Shown: piece by piece, positions 24,160 to 34,342 of the stretch
Layout of the letters: each line of letters opens with the position of its first letter
How positions within the stretch are numbered: the first letter of the stretch is position 1
Assembly (NCBI GenBank): GCA_002104935.1
Contig: MCGT01000008.1
Location: 496,001-560,000 of the forward strand
Length of the DNA: 64,000 nt
DNA from: Hesseltinella vesiculosa
Lineage: Eukaryota; Mucoromycota; Mucoromycetes; Mucorales; Cunninghamellaceae
Direction of reading: 5' to 3'
The notes under the pieces: model-generated
Databases searched by the model: none
What the model saw: the letters and a program-made list of their open reading frames with translations, nothing else
What the model was told of the DNA's origin: nothing
Translations under genes and position numbers: made by a program

Positions 24160-24318
24160 TTTTTCTATGGAAAAAGAAAAAAGGAAAAATAAAAAATAAA
24201 AAAAAGCTGTTTGGTGAAAGGGAGCATGGTTCGGAATTTAAAAACTTGGACAGGACCAGCAGGTGTGAGCAGGAGATCAATGGATGAGTGAATGCGTGCT
24301 TTGATGATGCTTTTTTTT

Positions 24319-25732
24319 TTATTGAGATGAAGTCTTTTGAGCAGCACAGAGGACAAATGACCAGTTCACGGGTGGGTCATTTTGACATTCTTGAGCTAAT
24401 TGTCGAATAAATGCAGGGTATTGTTCGCTTGGGATACCCAATTCCTTGATCAGGTAGGGCTGAGCGGTCTGGAAGATTTGGATGATATCATAGAGGAAAT
24501 CACGACTTAGCGGGTCTTGTACATTGTTGAGGGGAATTCGTTTTCGTCGGTTTTCGATCACTTCCACACCTGGGATTTGTGACATGATTTGCGGCAGTTT
24601 TAATGAGATCCAAGGTTCTTGCCCAACTTTCAATATCAGCTTCTCAACTAGGCAAAAAATCGTTCAGCCTGTTTTCGATCTTTCAAAAGGAGTCCACTAC
24701 TTACACGCTGCCCCAGCCCAGAGCATGAAATCTGTGCCTCCTTCCTAATAAAAAAAAAATAATAATGAATAAAAAAATATACAAAAAAACGTGGGTCGAT
24801 CTTTTTTTTTTTTCCTGACTGACCAGCATGCCGCATTCAATGCATTGTAATACACCACCAGGCTTAAGGATACGAAAGAGTTCCACTAAGCCAGTGTTCC
24901 ATTCTTCAGATTTTAATGCGAGGATGAAGAAGCGTAAATTAATCAGGTCAAAGGTGTTGTCGGGAAACGGTAAGCGTTCTTGAAGATTGCCAATTTTGAA
25001 TTCTGTGTTATTGGGTTTGATGCTCGTAGGGAACGTGTCGGTAATATCGATGCCTGTAAAATGACTTGCAGGGAATTCCGTCGCTGTATCAAGTACCCAT
25101 GTCCCACTGGCGCATCCAACTGATGGGAGATGATAAAAAAAAACGTGAAGAGAAATAGGGTTTAGTGCAACGTTCCCAAAAAAATGTCATTTTGGGCCAA
25201 ATGCGACGGCGGAGATGAAAAAAGTCCCTCTGAAAAGGTCCTAATTTCTCTTACCATCGAGAACATTGGCACCTCTTTCTAATGGGACATATTTTTGTAT
25301 TGACGGTGAGATATTCCTATTGCCATAGTATTAAAAAAAAAAGCCATCAATACAATCCAATCTATCTATATCTCGGTGGAACCTTGTTCATTACCCTCCC
25401 CATAGTGCTTTGATGGCAAAATGTTGCTAAATGATAACGCAAGATAAAAATAAAAAAAAAATAAAAGCATTGACAGGTTGCACATAAAAAAAAACCACCC
25501 AGTCTTCACAATAAAAAAAATTCTTTACAGCCATCAATCGATCATTTTCTTCGTCATCATTGGGAAACCAATAAGACGATTTGGTATCATGGTAACTTCG
25601 ACCAAATTGTATTTTTGATGGTGTTTTTGTGACACTGGAGGTGCTGCAAATTTCAGAACTAGCCTGCTTCGATTCTGTGCTGCTCGTTCTGGCCGTTCGT
25701 TTTCTAGAGCTCGTGGAAAATTTAATGCCCAT
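24319..25732 (-). CDS. SAM-dependent class I methyltransferase (fungal family)
   Basis: Exons (minus) 25732-25529, 25426-25395, 25316-25255, 25119-24824, 24744-24705 and 24647-24319 give 320 residues. After a Ser/Thr-rich N-terminus comes the fungal hallmark RSYHDTKSSYWFPNDDEEND, then QHFAIKALWGG. Methyltransferase motif I reads NVLDVGCASGTWVLDTA, the acidic loop is GIDITDTFP, motif IV is LPFPDNTFDLIN, and motif VI is ILKPGGVLQCIECG. The C-terminal part forms an alpha-helical cap. Many fungi carry large families of this type, and substrates are mostly unknown (secondary metabolites or small molecules). No biosynthetic cluster surrounds it here. It is divergent from UBC6. Confidence 0.87.
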
Positions 25733-26720
25733 GACAAGCCCAAACCAAAAAAAAAAAAAATAATAAAAAAGAGAGAGAGAAAGAGAAGAAAAAGGGAAAT
25801 GATGAAGGTAGGATGAGGCAAAAAAAAAAAAAACTCTATCAAAATTGTGTCACCAACACCTCCTTTGTTCGGCAACCTTTCTGTGGGGACTTGCTCGCTA
25901 TCATGACAACCTTGGGGCTCGTGTAAAAAAATAGGTGGAAAGGCGGAAAAATAAGCTTTTTTCGCACAGGAAGACATGTTCAAAAAAAAAAAAATTGAAG
26001 CGTGGAAATGTAGAACCCCACACAGACCCACTGGCCCCCAATCATCATACCCAACAACACCTGTTTTCTAACCTTCCCATCGCAAAGAAACACGAGGCGG
26101 TTCTATTTTTTAAAGAAAAAAAAAACCTACTCCTTTTTTAAGCATTTTGCTGTTGCCTTTTTCTTTACCCGCGAAAATGAACAACGAAAGTCTTGTCGCC
26201 TTTGCCAATTTCCTATTGGCTGAGTTTGAATCGTAGGTGCTAGAACCGAAGTTGCTGGCAGGTGACCTACCATGACAAACTAGAGGAAACAGCACAGCCA
26301 GTCAAAAAGGTAGATGCGGTCATATCACTAAATTCACGATCACTCTGAGCAGAAACATTTGCGTCTTTGGTCGTGTCTTTCTGCCCAGTCCTCCGTACCC
26401 CATCATGACTTTATGATCTTACGAGGCAAAATGGATTGCAATCAGCTCTTCTTTCTATAGCATGAGTTTCTATAGAAGATTAATCATTTCAGTTGGCCTT
26501 GCCTACAGTGGCAGCGAGTTCTGCATTGGCAGCAATGGGTTTACTGCATTAACCAGGGCAGTGGTGCTTTTAGCTGCATGTTGAACACCAATCTTGATTG
26601 GTAACTGAGTTTATTCTCTTCTGTAGCGGTTTTTCACTTTTTTCCTCCCTTTTCTTTTTGTTCTTGCTGTTTGTCTATTGAAATCTTTCACCTCTTTTTT
26701 TTTTTAAACAAAACAAAGCA
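25733..26720. other. Divergent intergenic region
   Basis: About 1 kb between the methyltransferase and UBC6 start codons. Contains long A/T runs (25745-25840, 26110-26135) and an imperfect repeat of 'tttctatag' near 26451-26478. The UBC6 leader is T/CT-rich. No gene or RNA recognised. Confidence 0.5.
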
Positions 26721-27695
26721 ATGGCCACGAAAGCGGCTTATCGTCGTCTGACAAAGGAGTATATGGAGCTCCAGAAGAAGTAAAAATGCTCATTTATCCA
26801 TTAAATCATGGCTTACCTTCTCTATTTTCCTTTTTTCTCTTCAGCCCACCTCCTTACATTTCAGCAAAACCCAACGAAAGCAATATTCTTGAATGGTAAG
26901 AGTAGATTGCTCATAAAAAAATAAAAAGGTAGCTGGCACTCATTGACGTTGCATCTAGGCATTATGTCATCCAAGGACCTCCAGATACCCCCTACCAAGG
27001 CGGCGAGTACTATGGCCGGTTGATATTCCCTTCAGAGTATCCGTACAAACCTCCATCCATCCGTATGGCCACCCCATCTGGTAGATTTCAGCCCGACACA
27101 AGACTCTGTCTAACCATGAGCGACTTTCATCCCAGTTTATGGAATCCAAGCTGGTCGGTTGCAACCATTCTCAATGGTCTTCTCTCATTTATGGTAAAAA
27201 AAAAAAAAAAAAAAAAAACTAACCTGATTCTATGATCTTTTTGACTGATATCTATCTGCTCGGATAGACCACCGACGAAAACACAACAGGCAGCATCAGA
27301 ACCACAGACGCTGAAAAACGCATGTTTGCTCTCCATTCCCATCGCAACAATGTGAAAATGCCCAAATTCAGAAGTACATCGAGAGCTATCCCATACTGAA
27401 AAGATGGACTCATCTTTCTCTTTCTAATGTAGCCGCCTTCCCTGAACTATGCACCCCAGATAGGATGACAACCCTCAGCGAAGACACCTTGCGAAAGCGA
27501 CCAGTCCAAGAAAAGGACCCCAGAAAATCATCACCCACCCAACTCGAACAACCACAGCAAGCCCTCCAGGAACCCTCGAGGCTCAACCGTACCTTGTCTC
27601 GATGGAAGCGATGGATGCTCGTATTGGTTGTCTTTGTGTACTTGATCCTATCCAAAATCGCTTCTCGATCTGCCTCTGGCGACACACTCTCGTAA
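26721..27695 (+). CDS. UBC6: Tail-anchored ER ubiquitin-conjugating enzyme E2 (UBC6/UBE2J type)
   Basis: E2 enzyme of ER-associated degradation. Exons 26721-26779, 26845-26895, 26959-27193, 27268-27373 and 27433-27695 join to 237 residues. The UBC fold has [42 protein letters not shown] and [14 protein letters not shown]. The active-site Cys is in [17 protein letters not shown], the family's LCL.(I/M).DFHP box that replaces the usual [11 protein letters not shown] follows. The C-terminus carries one hydrophobic anchor ([16 protein letters not shown]) and a short lumenal tail, as expected for UBC6/UBE2J2. The fourth intron (27374-27432) was chosen because it is the only GT-AG pair found that restores frame into AFPEL, matching the family's LFPE. 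Confidence 0.92.
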
Positions 27696-27848
27696 ACCCT
27701 CTCTTTTTCCCTCCTAAAAAGAAGAAAAAAAAAAGCATTTCCCCGCCCTTCCCCCACTCTACTTTTTTTTTTTTTTTTTTTAGTCATGACAAAAATAATA
27801 ATGCTTTAAAAAATAAAAAAAAAAGACCATGCTGCCATTGATTCAAGT

Positions 27849-28882
27849 TTATTGTGCATGCACAGAGTTAGTAGGGGTCAAAAACAGCTGGACAGTGTCG
27901 GTGTCATTTGGTGCTTTTTGCTTGTCGAGCAATACCACAGGCTTCTTCCAATGTAGGACAAAGCTGGCAATCAGAACACTAACAGTGAGAAGCAGCGTCA
28001 AGAGCAACGTCAAGGACATAAACATCAACCGGTAACGCATATGGTCAAAATCGCTGGTCATGGCAAACCGGATCAGCTGGTATCCCACGTAACCAAAGGC
28101 AACAGCGCACACGCTGATAACCGTGGCCAGAAGGGCCAGGGCCGTTCGCCGTCGCACTGGGTCTATGCGCTGTAAAGCCCACCCAGAAAAAAAAAAAAAC
28201 ATTGCCAGGCTGAAAAACAAGACTGTTTCCACATAGGCTGTGATGGCCGACTCCAGAAGGTTCAACGGCAGTAACACCATGCTATGGCTAAACACCCAGT
28301 AAAAATCAAGCTTGATCAGATGCACACTTGCGCTCGTCGTTGGGTTCAACGGCGCCTGGAACCGCTGCCGATGACAGATCGCCAACACCACCAGCCCAAC
28401 CCAACCAAGAAAGCTGACGCCTGCCACGCTGTAACCGATCATCGATGCCGCGCCATCCATCGGATTTGAAGTGCAGTCGTTCGCCAAGACTTGCATCAGC
28501 ACGTCATGCTGGTACACTTGCACACTGCTGGCCACCACCGACCAAAAGCCTGTCAAAAAAAAAAAAAAAAAAGATAGGACCGAAAGTGGCGAGATTTGTC
28601 CTGTTTACCGAAAAACAGCACTGCATACAAAGCCATGGTATGAACGTGAAAGAGAGCGTCCAGACAAAGCACGCCAAGCCAGAATGAATTGGCCATCAAT
28701 TGGCCCATGCCCACCAAATCCCACTGAGCATAACCCAGATTTGTCAGCGTCAACGTGCATCCCCCATAGAATTGTAGCGACGGCACAATCAAAAAGATCG
28801 TCACCAGCAATATTGTTGCCAATGTTTGAAACGTCACCACCAATATCATCCACGCACTCGTCACTCGTGTCAAAATCATCAC
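27849..28882 (-). CDS. Polytopic membrane protein of unknown function
   Basis: Two exons (minus), 28882-28609 and 28549-27849, give 324 residues. Several hydrophobic segments (at least six, probably seven) are visible. They include an N-terminal WMILVVTFQTLATILLVTIF, a pair around SVAGVSFLGWVGLVVLAI, AYVETVLFFSLAMFFFF, ALALLATVISVCAVAFGYV and a terminal LMFMSLTLLLTLLLTVSVL followed by a hydrophilic cytosolic tail. The topology resembles fungal 7-TM receptor-like proteins, but no family motif was recognised, so no function is assigned. It converges on UBC6 with a spacing of about 150 bp. Confidence 0.78.
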
Positions 28883-29242
28883 TTTTTTTCCATTTATCCA
28901 TCGCTCTCACCACGAGACGCACTTTATAAAAAAAAATAAAAATGAAAAAAACTCGTTTCAAATCAGATCAATCACACCAAACTGAACACAAGGAACATAA
29001 AGGAGAGCTTGATGAGAGCAAAGACGTATTCCAATCAGGCTTGCAACTGGTTTTTTTTTTTTTTTTTCCTGCCAACCTCTTCCTCTCTCTCTTTTTTTAA
29101 ACTCACCCTTCCACCCAACATCACTCCCCAGCTACAAACGGGACCACCAAAAAAAAAAAGGCGAAGCCTCGGCTATGTGGCCTGGCCTAGGCAAAGCCAT
29201 TGGTCTCGGTCAAAAGAAAATGAAATCAGAAAAGAGCAAAAA
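28883..29242. other. Intergenic region ahead of the tRNA-linked repeat
   Basis: AT-rich with T/A runs. A stretch of six A at 29238-29243 is the poly-T terminator of the minus-strand tRNA. No gene seen. Confidence 0.5.
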
Positions 29243-29244
29243 AT

Positions 29245-29327
29245 GAGGGATAACGGACTTGAACCGCTAACCGCCAGGAGACACCCATTTCTGGAATCTG
29301 GCGCGCTACCAATTGCGCCAACCCCTC
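29245..29327 (-). tRNA. Probable tRNA-Trp (anticodon CCA) with a short intron
   Basis: Folds as a tRNA of 83 nt. The 7-bp acceptor stem is GAGGGGT/ATCCCTC and the D arm is GCGC-AATTGGTA-GCGC. The T arm is AGCGG-TTCAAGT-CCGTT, and the discriminator is A, with six T after it. The D-arm/anticodon context TGGCGCAATTGGTAGCGCG is that of eukaryotic tRNA-Trp, and the loop reads TT-CCA-G followed by an inferred intron of about 11 nt at the canonical 37/38 position. The anticodon stem CCAGA/CCTGG has one A-C mismatch at its base. An alternative stem GCCAG/CTGGC would give anticodon UCC (Gly) but leaves no nucleotide 26. An almost identical copy lies at 36818-36900. Confidence 0.75.
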
Positions 29328-29380
29328 GATATCTTCCGAGGTTCGGCGAGTAAAAAATGTCGAAAATATGCCCGAAAATC

Positions 29381-29632
29381 GCCGGACAATGCCGGACAGT
29401 GCCGGACAATGCCGGACAATTGTCGGGCTAAAAAGCTCCGATGTCGGGCCATACCGGATTTTCAACAACCAAAACAGGACAATTCATTACCGACAGTGCC
29501 GGATCATGTCGGACTATGCCGGACCACGCCGGATTGAGCCATGGCCGACCCGGACCGTGCCGGACAACAGCCGACCGCACGGTATTCACCCGTATGACGC
29601 CGGACTTTCACTGGCATATGTCGGACGGAAGT
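29381..29632 (+). repeat. Degenerate array of GCCGGA/GTCGGA words
   Basis: Within about 250 bp the words 'tgccggaca', 'tgtcggac', 'gccggatc', 'gccggacc' and 'gccgaccg' recur more than a dozen times at irregular short spacing, densest at 29389-29430. The same array, with a few changed copies, is present inverted at 36530-36770. The pattern could be iterated binding sites for a DNA-binding protein or a decayed short tandem repeat. Confidence 0.7.
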
Positions 29633-30344
29633 CTGACCATGCCAAACATAATCATACCCCGCCATTTGGCTTTTCTTTTCAACTGTCTTTTTCACGTTAA
29701 GCGCACACCTCCCTTCCTTCATTCGCCTCTCTTTTTTTTTTTTTTTGAAAGTTTGTTTGCTTAGAAAGTCTTTCATTAAAAAAAGTCCTGCATTCATTCC
29801 AGGCAAGTTTCTGATAACATAATCTATCCATGTGTCTTTGCTACAGGTGCCACATTGGGAAGCATCCAGTGCTAAATTAAGCCTCTTCACCATCTTTTTT
29901 GGCTAGCATTTGCAAGTTGTAGACACCCAGATCAGGAACGTGACCTGCATTGTCAATGTCCTTCCAAGGCAAACAGAGGGATCATCTTCGTGCAATGTGT
30001 ATACCGAGGCTGTTTCTAGGTGGGCCGGCCCATATCAAAATCAGTGCCCATGCCTAAAATCATAATGTGGGTGAGTTGTGTCTGTACACTCTGCTCTTGT
30101 CAAAGAGTATTAACAAAAAAGAGACTCAGGTCGCTGACTTTTTTGTATCGCTGACTGTCATTTTTTTTTTTTTCGTAAAATCAAATTCATTTGGCTTCCC
30201 GCGTCCCATAGCCATTCAAGAGACCAGTAATAATAATTGAAGATGATATTAGAAATATTTTCATTTATTAAAAAAGAGATATCTTGGTGCCACAACAAGA
30301 GCAAATTAGTTTCAGACGAGGGAATATTATCAATAAATGAAAAT

Positions 30345-31522
30345 TTAGTAAAGCGACCCAGTTTTAGTCCAATATGATCTGTGTATCCGTATAAAAATGT
30401 GACCAAAAATGGCGCAATTGTCTACCACCAGCATTCCATGCTGCTGCGGATGCGTCTTAAGCAACGTATGACTGCATAAGAGGGCAGCACAATCAGAGCG
30501 CATGCTCAAGAATGCATCACTGTTTCCCTGGTCGTCAAAGACGATGGCTCTCTTGCCAATGGCCAAAGCAATGTTTTCTTGGGTTGTCACCCATTGCAGA
30601 TTGGCTCTGCTGTTATCAGCCTTGTTCGAGTTCCGGTGATCAACAACGGCTTCCTCAAAAAAGTCATCTGCCTTGAACGCCCAACATACGGCACGGTGTA
30701 CACGAATGTTGTACCAATTCCCTCCATCAGCTTGCATTCTCACCGCCTTGTAGCCAGCAATATTAGTTGATTGGGCAAGTATGTGACCCGTAGAGATGCG
30801 CTTGACATGGCCTAGGTTGGACGTTTCATAGTCGGAGAACCAAAGGGAGTTGCAGTAATTGCCGACTGTTTGCCAGCAGCAGATGACGGCGTTAGGGTCG
30901 TCGAGCAACTGGCTTGGGTTTTCATGATCGACAGCGTCAGAGGCGGGAGGCAAAACATCTTCATCTTCAATGACGTCGTCGTCATCGTCGTCAACGTTGA
31001 CAAGGTCGGAAAATGCAACGCGATTGATGGAAAGGAAGCGTTGGTGGGAAAACCAAACTTGCGTCTCCTGGGGTGTGAGATAACGCAAGTTGGCTACCCG
31101 GTTGTCGGTTTTGATGGCGTTGATATGTTCAACGACCATGCCATCAGGTCTTGGGCCGACAAACGCATGAGGTGCCAAAGTAGTGCAGGTAAGAATGCTG
31201 GTACACCAGGTTGTCAAGATGGAGGTTGAGATGGTTGCCATCAACAAAGCTTAGGATATGGAAGGGCTTGCAGCCTCCGAAGAAGGTATCAACCATGATG
31301 TTAGCGGTCTTGACAGTGACATTGCGTTTTCCGCCGGCGTGGGGGAAGGTGGAGATTTGGACAGAGTCCGTGGGGCGGCCGCCGCGGGAGATGCAATGGA
31401 GGAGCTTGTAGCTTTCCTGGTTGAGGGACTTGGGGTGGTCACCAAGGGTAAAAGGCATTTACCCTGGGGATGGCGGTCATCGATGCAAGAATGACAAAGC
31501 TAAGCACAATCAGGTTCGCCAT
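30345..31522 (-). pseudogene. HNH/NUMOD4 homing-endonuclease-like gene with signal-peptide-like exon, frameshifted
   Basis: The first exon (31522-31463) encodes MANLIVLSFVILASMTAIPR, a signal-peptide-like sequence. A GTAAAT-CAG intron (31462-31417) leads into coding sequence with an HNH-like unit (FVDGNHLNLHLDNLVY). Near 31200 the frame shifts by one base with no rescuing intron. The new frame continues with a complete HNH unit (VVEHINAIKTDNRVANLRYL) and an Asp/Glu-rich linker. Next is a NUMOD4-like segment (WFSDYETSNLGHVKRIS) and another HNH unit (VVDHRNSNKADNSRANLQWV). NUMOD4-HNH_3 proteins are typical of phage, organelle and giant-virus homing nucleases; a nuclear fungal copy with three tandem units is odd. 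The frameshift may be real decay or an assembly error. Confidence 0.7.
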
Positions 31523-31534
31523 GAAGGAGGGTGA

Positions 31535-31745
31535 CGCACGCACTTTTTTTTTTTTTTCTATTTTGGGCAAGCCATGGTGTGAAGATCTTTAATATGCTGA
31601 ATCATACGAGCAGCACCAAAGAAAGTACACAACCACGTGGGTGTCATTGCCATCTCTTTGGGGTGAAGGTGCTGCTGTTTGATCAAGATCTCTCTTTTTG
31701 CCAATTGCCGTAGCAGGAGCCACCTACGCGTTAGGTAAAGAAAAA
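31535..31745 (-). repeat. Conserved upstream block of the HNH gene (repeated at 35893-36113)
   Basis: About 200 bp immediately upstream of the signal-peptide exon, shared in inverse orientation with the right copy. It starts 'ctattttgggcaagccatggtgtgaag' and ends 'ccacctacgcgtta'. Since it precedes the start codon in both copies, it is probably the promoter/5' UTR of the duplicated gene. Indels occur at A-runs in the right copy. Confidence 0.7.
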
Positions 31746-32446
31746 GTAAAAAGAAGGAGCGAGTGGCTTTTTTTTGTTTTTTTTTGTGTTCGCCATTGAG
31801 CGCGCCCATTGGATAAACGAATGTTATTGAAAAACATCCAAAATGTGAGGTGGGGAAGGCATGCGTATGTTTATCCACATCTATTCGTGGCGGCTGGGGG
31901 AAGACGTTGTGACCAAAAATGACAACCCCGCACGTCCGCAACACACCAGTGACGACGCGGTGATAATCATGGAAGATCCCATTTTTTTATCGACTGTCCC
32001 GGCCCAGGAATGTATGAGCTTCCCGTGGTGACATTATTATACAGTATTATACTATTTTCCCCTGTTGAACAAGTAGGTGCAGGTCATGGCTTTTCGCAGT
32101 ATCTAGCAGCAGCGGCTAAAACAAAAGCCACGACAGTGTCGGACCTTTTTTTCTTCTTGGGAAAAAACACAGGGTTTTTGGCTGGAGAGAGCGACGTTAA
32201 ATTTATACAAAATCAAATCCATCAGTGGAAGTCTCCCAGTCAATTTGACACTCGTTCCTTTGTGCTGCCTCCGATCCCTCCGCTAAACAAGCGCCATTTT
32301 TTCCATTTTTCCCGTTTTTCTCAGGGGACCTCTTTCTTGGCTCAAAAAACCAACCTCTCCGAGTTTTCCTTGGTGAAGAGCGTAGGTCTGTCGAGTAGAA
32401 AGTTATCGGAAAAAAAACCTTGCTAGCCAGGCTTCTTTCATTTATT
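31746..32446. other. Intergenic
   Basis: Between the repeat unit and the aminotransferase stop. T-runs at 31769-31787; no gene or RNA recognised. Confidence 0.5.
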
Positions 32447-33976
32447 TTACACAACCACGGACCAGGGGCTTTCGACATCACCGTATTGGATATCCATGAT
32501 AGCATCATTGAATCGCTTGGTATAGGGGCCAGCTTGCGATTCGGGGTTGGAGGGGTCCAAAGGAATGGCCAGTTCTTCGCCGAGGTATTCGATGGCCTTG
32601 ATAGGGCTAACAATACAAGCGGTGCCGGCACCGAACATCTCTTGCACACGGCCAGACTTGACCGCTTCCTTCAATTGAGGCATGGTGAGCTTGCGTTCTG
32701 ACACCTTGAATTCGCCCCATTGCTTAGCGAGCGACAGGATCGAGTCGCGCGTCACACCAGGCAAGATGGAGCCATCCAAAGGAGGGGTCACCAATTCTAA
32801 TTCGTTGCTTTCGTTCTTCCACAACACAAACAAGTTCATGGTTCCCACTTCCGTCAATTGATGTTCGTCTAGGGGAAAAAATGTGAGTCGCTTGTCTCAT
32901 TTTTTTCTGTGGTGCTCTCGTTGGCACTTACCACCAAACAGCCACAAGTTTTGTTGGTAGCCTTCCTTGGCAGCCAGACGTTGAGGCAGCAGACCAGGAG
33001 CATAGTTGCCACCGATCTTAGCATCGCCGGTACCACGGGGCCAAGCTCGCACAAATTCAGTGGTAGCCTTCAATTTGACGGCAGCAAAACCAGTCTTGTA
33101 ATAAGGACCCACAGGGCAACCAATGACAAACAGCTTGGCGTTTGAGGGAGGGTTGACGCCCAAAGCTTCTTGGGTACCGATCATAGTGGGACGCAAATAC
33201 AGGGAATAGCCACGTTCGCTAGGGATCCAGCGCTCATCCAACTTGATATAGTCACCAATTAACTTGATCAGTTCCTTGCCATCAAATTGCTAAAAATGAA
33301 AAAAAAAAAATGAGCTGAGCCTTTCATTTTTTTTTTTTCCTTTCTTACGGGCAAAGCAATACGGGCAGTGGAACGATTCATACGGGCCATGTTCATATCA
33401 GGACGGAACAAGCGGACATTTCCCTTTTTGTCCTTGTAAGCCTTCAAACCTTCAAAGCACTAGGAAAAGAAAATCGAGAAGGGCTTGTCAGTGACCAAAA
33501 AAAAAGGCACCTCCTTACTCCGTTTTTTTTTTTTTTTTTTCCTAACCTCGGAAGCATAATGGAACACCACAGCACTAGGAGCCAACGCCAAACTGCCATA
33601 GGGTTTTATTTCAGGAGCCATCCAGCCTTCTTTTTCATTCCAATCAGCAGAAATCCTATCATACAAAACGAAGACATCAGCGCGAAGCAAAACGAATGAA
33701 ACCACGATTTTTTGGTGACAGCAAACACTTACATGTGGTCGGTGAAGGTATGACCAAAGACCAAGTCTTTGTTAGCCACCAAAGGCTTCAAGATATCCGA
33801 CTTGGTCACCTTGACTTTGGAAGCCTTGACAAGAAAAAAGAAAAAAAAAGTCAGCAAGATGTCACGGTCCATAGTTTTTTTTCGGAGCACAGCTTTACAT
33901 CAAGGCCGGCAATGGAGGAATTGTATCTTTTAGCAGATGCAATGAAGGAACGGCGCAACAAACGAGAAGAAAACAT
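32447..33976 (-). CDS. Branched-chain amino acid aminotransferase, mitochondrial type
   Basis: PLP enzyme interconverting Leu/Ile/Val and their 2-oxoacids. Exons (minus) 33976-33899, 33824-33733, 33655-33547, 33459-33349, 33289-32932 and 32868-32447 give 389 residues. The N-terminus [20 protein letters not shown] is an Arg/Ser-rich mitochondrial presequence. Class IV aminotransferase features include [32 protein letters not shown] and [36 protein letters not shown] holds the Schiff-base Lys, and [12 protein letters not shown] and [13 protein letters not shown] follow. Length and motifs match fungal BAT1-like enzymes. The gene lies between the two inverted repeat copies, in tandem with RAD52. 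Confidence 0.95.
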
Positions 33977-34342
33977 TAAAGAGATGGGTGGAAGAAAATG
34001 AAAAGAAAAAAAAGAAAGAGAAAAACGAGCGGGGAGGATTGACAACCACTTTTTGTTTGCGGAGATGCGACGGAGTGAGTCACCACAAAAAGGGATGCAA
34101 AATGACATTGGGCCAATCGAATTTCCCACGGTATTGTTCTCGGTTCTTTTTCACCAAATTGTTGATCAGGATTTTATTTCAACCTTCAGGCAGTGATTTC
34201 CTTTTGTCATTCATTTTTTCGCTGGCGTTTCCATGACGGTGGGGCCGGAGGTGTGGGGGATAGAGGAATCCTAATGGAACGTGGCAAATGAGTTTAATTT
34301 TTTTGGTCACACGTACTTGTTTGACGTGCCATTGGGGTGACC
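33977..34342. other. Intergenic between RAD52 stop and aminotransferase start
   Basis: Purine-rich on the plus strand near 33980-34030 (CT-rich leader of the aminotransferase on its own strand). No gene seen. Confidence 0.5.

Larger units (their letters stand above)
29243..29915 (+). repeat. Inverted repeat arm, left (pairs with 36227-36902)
   Basis: Near-identical reverse complement of 36227-36902. It covers the tRNA, the GCCGGA array, a segment with 'cacgttaagcgcacacctcccttcc', and a conserved stretch ending 'tttggctagcatttg', beyond which the two copies diverge. Differences are mostly point changes within the GCCGGA array and homopolymer lengths, suggesting a fairly recent duplication. 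Confidence 0.85.
29243..31745 (-). mobile_element. Left (long) copy of a tRNA-linked HNH-gene repeat unit
   Basis: Unit of about 2.5 kb whose two ends recur, in inverse orientation, at 35893-36902. On the minus strand the order is: conserved upstream block (31745-31535), signal-peptide-like first exon (31522), HNH/NUMOD4 exons, a 3' block with an array of GCCGGA-type words (29632-29381), and a tRNA gene (29327-29245) with its T-run. Boundaries were set where similarity with the right copy stops: around 'ccacctacgcgtta' at one end and just outside the tRNA terminator at the other. No target-site duplication was identified. It may be a transposing or homing element, or a segmental duplication of a gene plus tRNA. 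Confidence 0.65.

Noticed and set aside
25534..26031. Possible N-terminal extension of the methyltransferase upstream of 25732
   Set aside because: Passes through long homopolymers and has no family similarity; the start at 25732 keeps the normal domain layout.
27339..27360. 20-nt intron in UBC6 that would also restore frame
   Set aside because: Far below the minimum intron size seen here; the 59-nt intron 27374-27432 restores the same frame with good signals.
29381..29632. CRISPR-like array
   Set aside because: Repeats are 6-9 bp, degenerate and irregularly spaced in a eukaryotic genome; not CRISPR.
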